A stretch of 64,000 nt of DNA from Candidatus Gastranaerophilales bacterium (GCA_944323705.1 CALUTM010000003.1:1-64000); one strand, 5' to 3'; positions 26,134 to 35,513 are shown, counted from the stretch's first letter. Numbers and translations: made by a program. Notes: a model not told the origin generated them from the sequence alone.

Positions 26134-26679
26134 CTAGTTAAATTTGTTCTGTGCACTTGCCATACCTTCTTTGAAATAGTATCCGATACCTTCTTTTGCC
26201 CTGGAAAGTACTCCTTTTAAAATCTCAAGTTCTTCTTTTGAAAAATTTTGCAAAACGAACACTTCAGAAGGAATATTAGGCTGCGGCCCGATACCGATTT
26301 TCAATCTTGCAATATTGTTTGTTCCGAGATGTTTTATCACTGATTTTATCCCGTTGTGTCCTCCGTCGGAGCCGTCGGGTCGAAAACGTATTTTCCCGAG
26401 TTCTAAGGATAAATCGTCATAAACGATTAAAACATCCTCAACATTAATTTTATAATAATCCATTACGGCACGTACTGCCTCGCCCGACAGGTTCATAAAT
26501 GTTGTCGGTTTTATAAAATAGTACTCTCCGATATTCGTAATAAGGCATTTTAATCGGGAATTTTCTCTGAACGTTAATCCTTCATTAATTGCAATGCTGT
26601 CAATCAGCATAAACCCTGCATTATGCCTCGTGAAGATGTATTTATCACCGATATTTCCCAATCCTGCAATTAATTTCAT
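26134..26679 (-). CDS. pth: Peptidyl-tRNA hydrolase
   Basis: 181 residues, the usual length. GLGNIGDKY and TRHNAGF carry the catalytic His19 and neighbouring Asn. KPTTFMNLSGEAV, the VYDDLSLELGKIR region with the conserved Asp, and GSDGGHNGIKS are all intact. It frees tRNA from stalled peptidyl-tRNA. It overlaps the ffh stop by 4 bp. Confidence 0.97.
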   Translation of the reverse strand: MKLIAGLGNIGDKYIFTRHNAGFMLIDSIAINEGLTFRENSRLKCLITNIGEYYFIKPTTFMNLSGEAVRAVMDYYKINVEDVLIVYDDLSLELGKIRFRPDGSDGGHNGIKSVIKHLGTNNIARLKIGIGPQPNIPSEVFVLQNFSKEELEILKGVLSRAKEGIGYYFKEGMASAQNKFN

Positions 26680-28049
26680 CTGAATCGTCTCATATTTTTC
26701 ATCATTTGATGTGCCGTCAATTTTGCCTTATTGGGATTTCCGCCGATACTTTTTTTGACGTCGGAGAATCCTTTCATCATCTTACGCATTTGCTCAAATT
26801 GATTGATAAATACGTTTAATTCGTGTAAAGGCAGACCGCAGCCTGCGGCTATACGTTTTTTTCTGGAAGAATTCATAAGCTCGGGGTGCTCTCTTTCTTC
26901 CGGTGTCATACTCTGAATAAAAACCTCTATTCTTTTGAGTTGTTTTTCTCCTTCGTGAGAAAGCATTTGCCTGTCGTCTCTGGATATTTTAAGTCCCGGT
27001 ATCATTCCGAGAAGTTGGTCTATCGAGCCGAACATCTTCATTTGCGATTGCATTTTTAAGAAATCATTGAAAGAAAATTCGGCTTTTGCCATTTTCTTTT
27101 CCATTTCTTTGGCGGTTTTTTCGTCAAATACTTCCTGAGCACGTTCCACAAGGGATACAATGTCCCCCATTCCGAGAATTCTGTCTGCCATTCGCTCGGG
27201 GAAGAAATCTTCAAGAGCGTTGAGTTTTTCGCCTGTTCCTGTAAGCTTTATGGGTTTATGCGTGCAATAAACGACGCTTAGTGCCGCACCGCCTCGAGAG
27301 TCGCCGTCAAGTTTTGTAAGCACAAGCCCCGTGATATTTAGTTGTGCGTCAAAATTTTCCGCAACATTTACAGCTTCCTGTCCGGTCATAGAATCTATAA
27401 CCAATAATTTTTCTGACGGCTTGAAAACTCTGTCTATCAACAGCAATTCCGCCATCATGTCCGTATCAATCTGTAATCTTCCGGCAGTATCAAGGATAAG
27501 GGTATTAAATCCCTTTTCTTTGGCATAATTTATTGCATTTTTTATAATTCCCTGAACATCTTTTGAGTCCTCGGAATATACTTCAGTTCCCGTTTCATTT
27601 CCGAGGGTTTTCAGTTGTGTAATTGCGGCGGGTCTGTATACGTCACACGCAACCAAAAGCGGATTTCTGCCTTCTTTTTTTAACTTGATTGCCAATTTTG
27701 CGGAGGATGTAGTTTTTCCGCTTCCTTGAAGCCCGAGCATCATAATAAGATTCGGATGTCCCGAAAAATCAAGAGGTTTAACTTCTTTTCCGAGTAGTTC
27801 GACCAACTCGTCGTGAACGATTTTAACAAGCTGCTGCGACGGGTTAACTCCTCTGAGTACATTTTCACCTTCCGCACGGTCTTTGATATTGGAAATAAAA
27901 GCTTTTACAACTCTCAGATTTACGTCAGCCTCTAACAAAGCTCTGCGTATTTCTCTCAGAGCTTCCTGCATATTATCCTGCGTAAGCTCTTTTTGCCCTG
28001 CGGTTTTGGCTATTATATCCTGCAATTTATCAGATAAAGAGTCAAACAT
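26676..28049 (-). CDS. ffh: Signal recognition particle protein Ffh
   Basis: 457 residues with N, G and M domains. GTPase motifs: GLQGSGKTTS (about 110), DVYRPAA, DTAGR and TKLDGD. The Met-rich M domain near the C-terminus includes MNSSRKKRIAAGCGL, the RNA-binding helix-turn-helix. Ffh with 4.5S RNA delivers nascent membrane proteins to FtsY. AAGGA precedes the ATG by about 10 nt. It heads the operon with pth and the TPR gene. Confidence 0.97.
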   Translation of the reverse strand: MFDSLSDKLQDIIAKTAGQKELTQDNMQEALREIRRALLEADVNLRVVKAFISNIKDRAEGENVLRGVNPSQQLVKIVHDELVELLGKEVKPLDFSGHPNLIMMLGLQGSGKTTSSAKLAIKLKKEGRNPLLVACDVYRPAAITQLKTLGNETGTEVYSEDSKDVQGIIKNAINYAKEKGFNTLILDTAGRLQIDTDMMAELLLIDRVFKPSEKLLVIDSMTGQEAVNVAENFDAQLNITGLVLTKLDGDSRGGAALSVVYCTHKPIKLTGTGEKLNALEDFFPERMADRILGMGDIVSLVERAQEVFDEKTAKEMEKKMAKAEFSFNDFLKMQSQMKMFGSIDQLLGMIPGLKISRDDRQMLSHEGEKQLKRIEVFIQSMTPEEREHPELMNSSRKKRIAAGCGLPLHELNVFINQFEQMRKMMKGFSDVKKSIGGNPNKAKLTAHQMMKNMRRFR

Positions 28050-28105
28050 TGATTACATATCCTTATATTCAACAATACAAGGATTATGATACCATAAACA
28101 AATTA

Positions 28106-29608
28106 TTATGCGAATATACCAAAGTTTCTTTCGCCGTTATCATCACGTACCGTCTCAATACCTTTAATCATTTCGGTAATTGCGGATTGTTCCGTTTGTA
28201 AATTTTGCATTCGGGTATCTATTCGGCTTTCTTTTTCATTTATAAGGCTCTTTTGATATTCATATTCTATTTGGGCCTCTTCCTGTGCGTCAGAGTCGTT
28301 AACCGTAAATATTTGGTCAAAGTTAGAGGCGATGTTGCTGCTGTATTCGTAATAAATTTCGCCTTCTTCGTCTTCAGCGGAGGTCATTGTTGTAATATAA
28401 TACTGGTTGTTTTGTAACATTTGGTTTAAATAATCGGTGTCACTGACCTGAGAGTTTCCGACCCATCCTTTATCGGCGATTGCCGTGAAGATTTGGTCAT
28501 AGAAAGCAATTTGGGTTTCTTCTGCAGAAGTCAGTACCTGATTATCCTCATCTACAGCGGTATTATGTTCCCCTTTTGCAGCTTCCAGTTCCTCTAATTT
28601 TGCAAGATAGTCACTATATTCAGTTGAGTTTCTGTCTATACACATATAATAATATTTTGACGTATCGACATCACTTTGGGCATAACTTCCACCTGCACTT
28701 CTATAAGCTCCCATTAATGAATCGATAAAGTTATCAACCCTTATTCCAAAATAACCGTTACTGCTAAATTTTGACACTGCGACTTGTTCATTATCAGAAT
28801 CTGCGGAGTTAGCTGTATCAATATATGTGCAATATGCGTTATATGTGCTGTCGCAAGCCTCTACGAAAGCCTCATAATCATCATCACTTAGGCTATTGAA
28901 GACGTTTTCTTTTAATTGTTCTAGTAATTCTTTCAATTGGTTTTTAGAACTGGTAGCATCTTGTCCTAAACGCCAATGTCCACTATTGTGGCTTTGCGTA
29001 TATTCATAATCATCTCCAACATTTGTCGAAGCTGCTCCGTCCCACTGGAAACCACTGCCGATATTGCCTAGGCAATTTTTAAAAAAGTCGTCATAATACA
29101 CTTTTTCAGTGCACTTACTTTCTAGTATATCTGCTTCTTCTTGAAGTGTGTTAATTTTTTCTTCTGCAGCGGTAACCGTATTGCTTGTGTTGACTCCATT
29201 CTCAATCTTGTCGGCAGAAATTCCTGTCAGAGATTCAAGAATGGCGGTTCTGTTAGATTCGTAATCCCCGCCTGCGGCACCATCCGGCGAAATCATTTCC
29301 GCATATTTTTTGTACTGATTATCAATAACCACCTTACCTGCACTGTTGGTAATAAGATAGGGTTTGTTCTGGTTTGCACTGCCCGGTCTCATTAAGTTAG
29401 CATAACTCAGGTCAACATACGTTGCACCTGAGTTGTTAGACCATTTTAAAGTTTTGCTGCTTAGAGCATTTTGATAATTTAGTGTAACCTTCTGCATATC
29501 ACGGGAAAGTGCCATTTTTTGCATAGACAAGTTTTCCAACTGCCACCCGATTGAGTTCTTTCGGCTGGTCAGCTGCAAAAGTCTAACTTGTGATGCTGCC
29601 ATTCCCAT
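28106..29608 (-). CDS. Protein with coiled-coil termini, function unknown
   Basis: 500 residues. The first 60 residues (GMAASQVRLLQLTSRKNS...) and the last 60 (KESRIDTRMQNLQTEQSAI...) are amphipathic helices likely to pair with each other. The centre is Asp/Ser/Tyr-rich and beta-like. Helical termini that pack together are the architecture of flagellar axial and needle proteins, but no specific family is identified, so that is only an analogy. AAAGGAAAG precedes the ATG. The coding strand carries the TTAAGTTTTGTAA box 83 bp upstream. Confidence 0.7.
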   Translation of the reverse strand: MGMAASQVRLLQLTSRKNSIGWQLENLSMQKMALSRDMQKVTLNYQNALSSKTLKWSNNSGATYVDLSYANLMRPGSANQNKPYLITNSAGKVVIDNQYKKYAEMISPDGAAGGDYESNRTAILESLTGISADKIENGVNTSNTVTAAEEKINTLQEEADILESKCTEKVYYDDFFKNCLGNIGSGFQWDGAASTNVGDDYEYTQSHNSGHWRLGQDATSSKNQLKELLEQLKENVFNSLSDDDYEAFVEACDSTYNAYCTYIDTANSADSDNEQVAVSKFSSNGYFGIRVDNFIDSLMGAYRSAGGSYAQSDVDTSKYYYMCIDRNSTEYSDYLAKLEELEAAKGEHNTAVDEDNQVLTSAEETQIAFYDQIFTAIADKGWVGNSQVSDTDYLNQMLQNNQYYITTMTSAEDEEGEIYYEYSSNIASNFDQIFTVNDSDAQEEAQIEYEYQKSLINEKESRIDTRMQNLQTEQSAITEMIKGIETVRDDNGERNFGIFA

Positions 29609-29768
29609 TTTTTCTTTCCTTTACGATTTTCCCTTGTTAATATGTATTACGGCTAAATTGGGCAAAAACTTTAATTTTTATGGAAAATTGTTACAAAACT
29701 TAATATATATAACCTTGATTTATTATTTTAGCCCTAATGGTGCTAAAATAAAGAAACAAGGAGTAACT

Positions 29769-30032
29769 ATGAAAGTAGATAAAGTCGGTACAACGAATTT
29801 TCAGGCGGTAAATCAAAAATATTTGCAAAAAGCTATTAAGGAGTACAACTATCTTGGCAGTTGTACAGGTGAGTTGATGGAAAGCTTAAGGACAAAAGTA
29901 TTTTTTAGACGAATATCCGCTCAAGATGGCTTAGATACCTTAGAGGCGATACGTCCGTATGCACCGTTAGGGATTGATTTTTTAGATCATGTAAAAGAGA
30001 ATTTTGAAGCTTTGTTGAAACGAGGTTATTAA
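29769..30032 (+). CDS. Small protein, copy 1 of a tandem pair
   Basis: 87 residues, AAGGAG 6 nt before the ATG (the frame is open further upstream but without support). It starts MKVDKVGTTNFQAVNQ, resembling the N-terminal tag of the GH13 proteins, and the remainder is soluble and helical. It differs from the next gene at 8 of 87 positions. No known family. Confidence 0.8.
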   Translation: MKVDKVGTTNFQAVNQKYLQKAIKEYNYLGSCTGELMESLRTKVFFRRISAQDGLDTLEAIRPYAPLGIDFLDHVKENFEALLKRGY

Positions 30033-30060
30033 ATTCCCCGAAGAGTTTTAAGGAGTAAAT

Positions 30061-30324
30061 ATGAAAGTAGAAAAAGCAGGTACAACAAATTTTCAGGCAG
30101 TAAACCAGAAATATTTGCAAAAAGCTATTAAGGAGTACAACTATCTCGGCAGTTGTACAGGTGAGTTGATGGAGTGTCTTAGAACAGATGTCTTTTTTAG
30201 AGCCATATCTGCCCGTGACGGTTTAGATACAATAGAAGCGATACGTCCGTATGCACCTTTGGGAATTGATTTTTTAGAACATGTAAAAGAGAACTTTGAA
30301 GCCTTGTTGAAACGAGGGTATTAG
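30061..30324 (+). CDS. Small protein, copy 2 of a tandem pair
   Basis: 87 residues, 28 bp after copy 1, with the same AAGGAGTAA-type ribosome binding site. Changes against copy 1 are mostly charge changes (for example Lys43 to Asp, Arg48 to Ala) and Ser39 to Cys. The N-terminal MKVEKAGTTNFQAV is conserved. This is a recent duplication of unknown function. Confidence 0.8.
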   Translation: MKVEKAGTTNFQAVNQKYLQKAIKEYNYLGSCTGELMECLRTDVFFRAISARDGLDTIEAIRPYAPLGIDFLEHVKENFEALLKRGY

Positions 30325-30473
30325 GCTAAGGCTCTTGAGGTTAAAGCTCCCAGAACAGCACCTCCTCCGGTTCCGATAAATGAGCCCGCGGCACCTCCGT
30401 ATTTAGCTCCTATTGCCCCTAATACACCCGCTCCGGCAGGTTTGAGGATGATTGTATATTTTTTTGCAAACAT
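30321..30473 (-). CDS. Possible 50-residue glycine-zipper peptide
   Basis: The frame begins MFAKKYTIILKPAGAG and continues with GxxxG-type repeats of Gly and Ala through to ALTSRALA. This pattern packs as a membrane helix pair and is seen in two-peptide bacteriocins and glycine-zipper proteins. GGGG lies 8 nt before the ATG. The stop overlaps the tandem-pair gene by 4 bp. Codon content is clearly protein-like, but no homologue is known to me. Confidence 0.5.
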   Translation of the reverse strand: MFAKKYTIILKPAGAGVLGAIGAKYGGAAGSFIGTGGGAVLGALTSRALA

Positions 30474-30577
30474 AAATATTTACCCCATTCGGAGGATTTA
30501 CTCGGTTTTTTATTAAAGAAATATGACTCTTTGTCGAAAAGGATAATATAAACGAGAAATTTTGGTTCGGAGAGAAT

Positions 30578-32218
30578 ATGACAAATACCCCGGTTGTAAC
30601 ATTGGAAAATGATGCGAGCTTTATATTGGAAGAGGCAAGAGAAGCTCATGAAAAATACCTTATAAAACAGCAGGATGCAGACTTGGAAAAGGCAATCGAA
30701 TGCTATATTGATGCCATAAAGATTAACCCTGCAATACCTGAATCTTATTACAGGTTGGCAAGTTTGCTTTTGATGAAGGGGCAAATATCCGTTGAGGGTG
30801 CTCTGGAGCAGTGTCAGACTGCTATTACGCTTGAACCTGATAATGTGAATGCTCATATTTATTCCGGCTATTTTAAGTGTTTAAACGGTGATTTTGATGA
30901 GGCGGAGAAGGAATTCCAATTCGCGGTGACAAGGGCTGGTAAAAATTCCGCAAGACCCCGTCTGTTTCTTTCAAAACTTCTGTTTTCCCGTATTAAAAAT
31001 CATAATTCGTCCGTAAAAGATATTATGAGATTTTTGTACTACTTTTTGTCAGGGAGCATGATGATTATGTGGGATTGTCCTTCTTTGAAAATGTTTTATA
31101 AATTTTTGGCAAACGATTTTTCCGTGTTTTCATACAAAACTTTGGGTGAAACGTTTGAAAAAATGAAACTGTTTCCTTCTGCTCTTGAAGCGTATACGAA
31201 AGGGCTGGAAAAAACTTCGCAGGGTAATCTTTTTTATCAAAAGATGGGCGATTTATCACTTGAGTGTAATGATATTGACGCAAGCGTAGAATTTTATAAA
31301 AAAGCTTATGAGTTGAACCCTTCTGACAGAGAGGTTCTGATTAAGCTTGCTACAATAAATCAGACATACTATCCCGAAAATATTGATGCAACAATTGATT
31401 ACTATAACTCTCTGTTGGAGTTTGGAATTGATTTGGACAAAATTTATTATGAGCTCGGACATTTGTATTTGAATAAATCGGATAAAATACATGCCGTAAC
31501 GGCTTTTAAATTAGCACAAGAACTTAACCCTGAAAATCCATACTATAACAATTCATTGGCTTACTCCTATATTAAAGCCGAACTTTATGACGATGCAATT
31601 GAGTATTATCAGCATGCCATAAAACTTAACCCTGATGCTCAATGGACTTCCATAGTATGTCACGCACTGGGAGCTATATATGCGGAAGTCAAAAATAATT
31701 TTGAAGCAGCGGAAGCAACTTTTAATGCAGGGATGGTTCTTGATCCCAACAATGTTGATATTCAGCTTTCATTGGGTGACTTGTACATGGCACAAGGTGA
31801 TTTGGACAAAGCTATCAAGACCTATTGTGATGCGATTGCTGTAGAACCTGAAAATTATTTGACCTATGCAAAAACGGGGTTAGCATTGTGGGAAAAAGAC
31901 TATTTGGAAGAATCCATTGTTGCATTCCACAAATCAATAGAGCTGAATCCAGATTTTGAGATTGCTCAGAATAATCTGGGTGTGGTGTACTTAGACGGAA
32001 TCGGCGATCCGAAAGAATCTGTCGAATACTTTAAAACTGCTATTAATATTAATCCGAACTATACTTTGGCATACTTTAATTTGGCAAGAGCATACCAAGC
32101 AATGGATGACAAGGCTTTGGCAGCAGAGTATTACCAGATGACAATGGATTTAAATAAGATTACCGAGGAATTGTCAGAAAAAGACATTCGTCAAAGGTTG
32201 TACGATTTGTTTAATTAA
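30578..32218 (+). CDS. Tetratricopeptide-repeat protein
   Basis: 546 residues of TPR units of 34 residues, with consensus ends such as YRLASLLLMKG, LAQELNPENPYYNNSLAY and IELNPDFEIAQNNLGVVY. No signal peptide or enzyme domain is seen. GGAGAG precedes the ATG. This is a scaffold with unknown partners. The stop overlaps convergent tlyA by 8 bp. Confidence 0.9.
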   Translation: MTNTPVVTLENDASFILEEAREAHEKYLIKQQDADLEKAIECYIDAIKINPAIPESYYRLASLLLMKGQISVEGALEQCQTAITLEPDNVNAHIYSGYFKCLNGDFDEAEKEFQFAVTRAGKNSARPRLFLSKLLFSRIKNHNSSVKDIMRFLYYFLSGSMMIMWDCPSLKMFYKFLANDFSVFSYKTLGETFEKMKLFPSALEAYTKGLEKTSQGNLFYQKMGDLSLECNDIDASVEFYKKAYELNPSDREVLIKLATINQTYYPENIDATIDYYNSLLEFGIDLDKIYYELGHLYLNKSDKIHAVTAFKLAQELNPENPYYNNSLAYSYIKAELYDDAIEYYQHAIKLNPDAQWTSIVCHALGAIYAEVKNNFEAAEATFNAGMVLDPNNVDIQLSLGDLYMAQGDLDKAIKTYCDAIAVEPENYLTYAKTGLALWEKDYLEESIVAFHKSIELNPDFEIAQNNLGVVYLDGIGDPKESVEYFKTAININPNYTLAYFNLARAYQAMDDKALAAEYYQMTMDLNKITEELSEKDIRQRLYDLFN

Positions 32219-33020
32219 GTGCAGAGTGTGCCGTTTCAACAACGCCGTTAATATCCGTTTGAATTTCTTCCCCCTCTGTCGCAAACCATGCCAGATATTC
32301 AATGTTTCCTGCCGGACCCTTTACGGATGAGTATGTAAGTCCCCTAATTACGTAGTTCAGGGATTTGATGCAGTTCAATACATTTGTAATAACGAGTTTA
32401 TGAGTATTTGGGTCCTTTACGACTCCGCCTTTCTCAACAAGCTCTTTCCCCGCCTCAAATTGCGGTTTTATAAGGCATATCATTTCGTGAAATTCTGAAG
32501 CAAGGAGCGTCTTAAGGTTCGGAAGCACTTTTTCAAGAGAAATAAAAGATAAGTCCGAAACCAATAAGTCTGCAACAGGCTCATTTTCCCCGTATATATC
32601 GTTAAAAGAACAAATTTTTAAATTTGTTTTCTCAATGGTTTTTACCTTCTCGGAACTTCGAATTTTCCAGTCTAATTGTCCGTAGCCCACATCAACCGCA
32701 TAGACAAATTTTGCCCCGTTTTGCAGCAGGCAGTCCGTAAAACCTCCCGTTGAAGCCCCCGCATCAAGACAAATTCGGTCTTTTACTTTTACATCAAAGC
32801 TCTCAAGTGCTTTTTTTAATTTAAACCCGCCTCTTGAGACAAACGGCATGGATTTGACCTTAAAATCATATTCTTTTTGGGGATTAAGCTGGTACCCCGC
32901 TTTTGTTATAACTTCCGTACCAATCATCACATTCCCCGCAAGAATTGCTGCGGAAGCTTTACTTTTATTCTCAAAATACCCTAAATCAACTAAAATTTTA
33001 TCCAAGCGTTCTTTTTTCAA
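32211..33020 (-). CDS. tlyA: TlyA-family rRNA 2'-O-methyltransferase
   Basis: 269 residues: an N-terminal S4 RNA-binding domain (ERLDKILVDLGYFENKSKA) then an FtsJ-like Rossmann methyltransferase with the SAM motif LDAGASTGGFTD. Relatives methylate 16S/23S rRNA, and some are called hemolysins. It overlaps tatD by 4 bp and ends the pfkB-nuclease-tatD-tlyA run. Confidence 0.92.
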   Translation of the reverse strand: MKKERLDKILVDLGYFENKSKASAAILAGNVMIGTEVITKAGYQLNPQKEYDFKVKSMPFVSRGGFKLKKALESFDVKVKDRICLDAGASTGGFTDCLLQNGAKFVYAVDVGYGQLDWKIRSSEKVKTIEKTNLKICSFNDIYGENEPVADLLVSDLSFISLEKVLPNLKTLLASEFHEMICLIKPQFEAGKELVEKGGVVKDPNTHKLVITNVLNCIKSLNYVIRGLTYSSVKGPAGNIEYLAWFATEGEEIQTDINGVVETAHSALN

Positions 33021-33775
33021 ATCTTAAAAAACCTTTCTGCATTAACCGTCGTTATATCAATCAGTTCTTCTAACGGCATTTCTCTCAGTTTTGCGATTTC
33101 TTCCGCCACATATCTGACGTAAGCGGGAGTGTTCGGCTTTCCCCGATAAGGAACGGGGGTAAGGTAAGGTGCATCGGTTTCAAGAACGAGTTTATCAAGC
33201 GGGACCTCTTTTGCAACCTCTTTCATTTTAACCGCATTTTTAAATGTAACAACTCCGCCGAGAGCTATATACCACCCCTTTTTAACGCATTCTCTCATAA
33301 ATTCCGTACTGCCTGAAAAACAATGAAAAAGTACGTCTGAGTCTTGATTTTCGGAAGATAAAATATCAAAAACATCTTTGTGTGCTTCCCTGTCGTGTAC
33401 GACAATCGGCAGATTAAGCGTGTTGGCAAGTCTTATTTGTTTGGCAAAAACTTCTTTTTGCAGTTCGTTAAAACTTCTATCCCAATAATAATCAAGCCCT
33501 ATTTCACCTATTGCTTTGACCTTCGGATTTTTGGCAAGTCTTTTTATAAGTTCTTCAACTTCCGATGAATATGTTTTTGCCTCTGACGGAAAGATTCCGA
33601 GCATTGTGTATATATTTTCATTAGAATCTGCAATTTTAATAATTTTTTCCATCGTTGAAATTTCAACGGACGGAATAATAACTTTTTTAACTCCGAACTT
33701 GCTCATTTTTTCCAAAGTGTCGGGTTCTTCAAGCATATCAAGGTGTGCATGTGTATCAATTAAATAGTCTTTCAT
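33017..33775 (-). CDS. tatD: TatD-family metal-dependent hydrolase
   Basis: 252 residues with the DTHAHLD metal motif at 7-13, EIGLDYYW (metal Glu), VVHDREAH, the FHCFSG strand and LETDAPYLTP. TatD-type deoxyribonucleases act as 3'-5' exonucleases or D-aminoacyl hydrolases. Although it follows the nuclease gene at 19 bp, a TATAAT lies exactly 7 nt before its ATG, so it may have its own leaderless transcript. Confidence 0.95.
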   Translation of the reverse strand: MKDYLIDTHAHLDMLEEPDTLEKMSKFGVKKVIIPSVEISTMEKIIKIADSNENIYTMLGIFPSEAKTYSSEVEELIKRLAKNPKVKAIGEIGLDYYWDRSFNELQKEVFAKQIRLANTLNLPIVVHDREAHKDVFDILSSENQDSDVLFHCFSGSTEFMRECVKKGWYIALGGVVTFKNAVKMKEVAKEVPLDKLVLETDAPYLTPVPYRGKPNTPAYVRYVAEEIAKLREMPLEELIDITTVNAERFFKI

Positions 33776-33782
33776 ACAGAGA

Positions 33783-33788
33783 ATTATA
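33783..33788 (-). promoter_or_regulatory. -10 box of tatD
   Basis: TATAAT on the minus strand with a 7-nt gap to the ATG at 33775 and no Shine-Dalgarno between them. The -35 region is weak. Confidence 0.55.
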
Positions 33789-33793
33789 CCACG

Positions 33794-34417
33794 CTAATAA
33801 CAGAGTAATGAGTATTCGCATTTACATTCTTCTTTTTTTGCAGAAAAATCGTCGCCTTCAATCCGTGAACTTATTGCAAGCAGTTTTTCGCGGTATTCTT
33901 TTTCAAGCTCCGAACCAAATTCTATTTTTACTTCGTTTTTGTTTCTTAAATCCAAATAAACAAATGTTATATTATCCGTTTTGAAAAATTCTTTCACCGC
34001 TAAAAGATAAATTATTGTTTGATAGTCATATTTGGCATTTTTAGGTGCGGCACCTGTTTTGTAGTCAAGGATGAAGTAATTTTCTCCATCTTTTACCAAG
34101 GCATCCAATCTGCCTCCGAAAAAGTGTGCTCCTACTTTTACGGAGAGATTGTATTCGGTATTTATAACCTCATAGGCGAAGTATTTTGTACTTTTAAGGT
34201 AATCCCAAACAAGCCTTTCCCTTTCGGTTAAAGTATTTTCCATTTTATCTATGTTTTCACTTCTCAAGTAATAGGAGGCAAGGGCGTGAATATTCTTACC
34301 AAACTCAAAAATATCATCGTTTACGGGCATAGTGATATTTTTAACATACCTGAAATAGAACTTTCTCGGACAAAGTTCATAAGTTTTCAGCATATTAGGC
34401 GAAAATACTTTAAACAC
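33794..34417 (-). CDS. PD-(D/E)XK nuclease, RecB/Cas4-like with probable Fe-S cysteines
   Basis: 207 residues starting at GTG, with AAGGAG 6 nt upstream. Nuclease motifs: FGKNIHALA (His), GGRLDALV (Asp), FILDYKTG (Asp-x-Lys) and QTIIYLL (QxxxY). A Cys in YELCPRKFYFRY near the N-terminus and three Cys in the last residues (ECKCEYSLLCY) match the four-cysteine 4Fe-4S frame of AddB and Cas4. No cas gene is nearby, so a repair role is more likely. It follows pfkB closely. Confidence 0.88.
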   Translation of the reverse strand: MFKVFSPNMLKTYELCPRKFYFRYVKNITMPVNDDIFEFGKNIHALASYYLRSENIDKMENTLTERERLVWDYLKSTKYFAYEVINTEYNLSVKVGAHFFGGRLDALVKDGENYFILDYKTGAAPKNAKYDYQTIIYLLAVKEFFKTDNITFVYLDLRNKNEVKIEFGSELEKEYREKLLAISSRIEGDDFSAKKEECKCEYSLLCY

Positions 34418-34426
34418 AGATTCTCC

Positions 34427-35470
34427 TTAAGCTTGCAGGAACGTGTATTCAGGGTTGGCATTGAGTCTTTCTTCAATCTGTTCAAATGTTGACAAGCCCT
34501 CTGTCGCTCCAAATTCCGAAACAACGCTTGCAGAGTTAACAGAAGCATACATTAATGATAATCCTACATTAAGCCTTGTTCTCTGAAGTGCAGCACAGAA
34601 GGTTGAAGCAAAAGCGTCTCCTGCACCAAGTGTTGACACTACAGGGGACGGAAATACAGGACAGTAGTAGAAAGTCTTGCCGTCATACGCGTATGCCCCT
34701 CTGCCGCCATCTGTTATAACAATGATTTGATAGTCCATGACTTTCATTGAAACAAGCATCTTTTTTACATCGGGATGAATAAGCTCTTGCGAAAATTTTT
34801 CTGTTTTTGTATCCGGTCTTACTTGAATACCTGTTGTCATACTTGCTTCTTCCTTGTTCATAACAACAATATGTGCCGATTTAAGTATTGTTTTTATATG
34901 CTCAAACCCTCTTTTAATACTTGTAGTTCCTGCATTAAAACATATTCTTGTCCCGTGTTTGTGTGCGTATGCGACAATCGGCTCCAATACTTTGTTTGAT
35001 TCTCCGTTAAGCGGGGCAACGTACATAAAATCCGCATCCTTTATTGCTTCAAAATTGATTTCATCCTCTTTGATTTGTGCGTTTGCACCTCTGTGTGCTA
35101 GAACTGTTCTGTCGCCCTGAAAACTTACCAGTATTATGGAAAAACCCGTTGAGGTATCTTCTTTTTGTATGATATTATCAAGTTTTACATTTTTACTCTT
35201 GAACGAATTAAGTATCCCCTCGGAGTATATATCTTTACCGATTTTAAATATTGCGGAAGTTTCAAAGCCCAAATTTGCGAAATTGCAAGCTGTGTTAACT
35301 CCGCCACCGCCGACATTGGAAGAGAATGTTGTGATATCAATTTTAGAACCGTAGGGATAACTCATAAAGTCTGAGTTTTTGTTCTTAGAGCAAACTGATA
35401 CTATATTGGCGTCGTCACATTCTACGAAAACATCCATTGTTGCACTTCCGATTGTAATAATTTTAGTCAT
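34427..35470 (-). CDS. PfkB-family sugar kinase
   Basis: 347 residues with the ribokinase fold. The N-terminal block runs GGGGVNTACNFANLG, and the C-terminal signature VVSTLGAGDAFAS supplies the catalytic Asp and anion hole. The substrate is a sugar or nucleoside and cannot be fixed from sequence. GGAG lies 7 nt before the ATG. It is first in the run with the nuclease, tatD and tlyA. Confidence 0.93.
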   Translation of the reverse strand: MTKIITIGSATMDVFVECDDANIVSVCSKNKNSDFMSYPYGSKIDITTFSSNVGGGGVNTACNFANLGFETSAIFKIGKDIYSEGILNSFKSKNVKLDNIIQKEDTSTGFSIILVSFQGDRTVLAHRGANAQIKEDEINFEAIKDADFMYVAPLNGESNKVLEPIVAYAHKHGTRICFNAGTTSIKRGFEHIKTILKSAHIVVMNKEEASMTTGIQVRPDTKTEKFSQELIHPDVKKMLVSMKVMDYQIIVITDGGRGAYAYDGKTFYYCPVFPSPVVSTLGAGDAFASTFCAALQRTRLNVGLSLMYASVNSASVVSEFGATEGLSTFEQIEERLNANPEYTFLQA

Positions 35471-35507
35471 AATCTTTCTCCATTCTTTCCCTTTATTATT
35501 TTTATTA

Positions 35508-35513
35508 TATAAT
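35508..35513 (+). promoter_or_regulatory. -10 box upstream of the 35534 gene
   Basis: A canonical TATAAT hexamer 20 bp before the ATG at 35534, followed by the AAAGGAG ribosome binding site. Confidence 0.55.

Noticed and set aside
30419-30856. 145-residue minus-strand frame opposite the TPR gene start
   Set aside because: It lies mostly antisense to the TPR gene and has no ribosome binding site; only the different-frame 50-codon peptide at 30321-30473 looks coding.
33794-34417. Cas4 of a CRISPR system
   Set aside because: The nuclease has Cas4-like motifs and cysteines, but no cas genes or repeats are near; a housekeeping RecB-type nuclease fits better.
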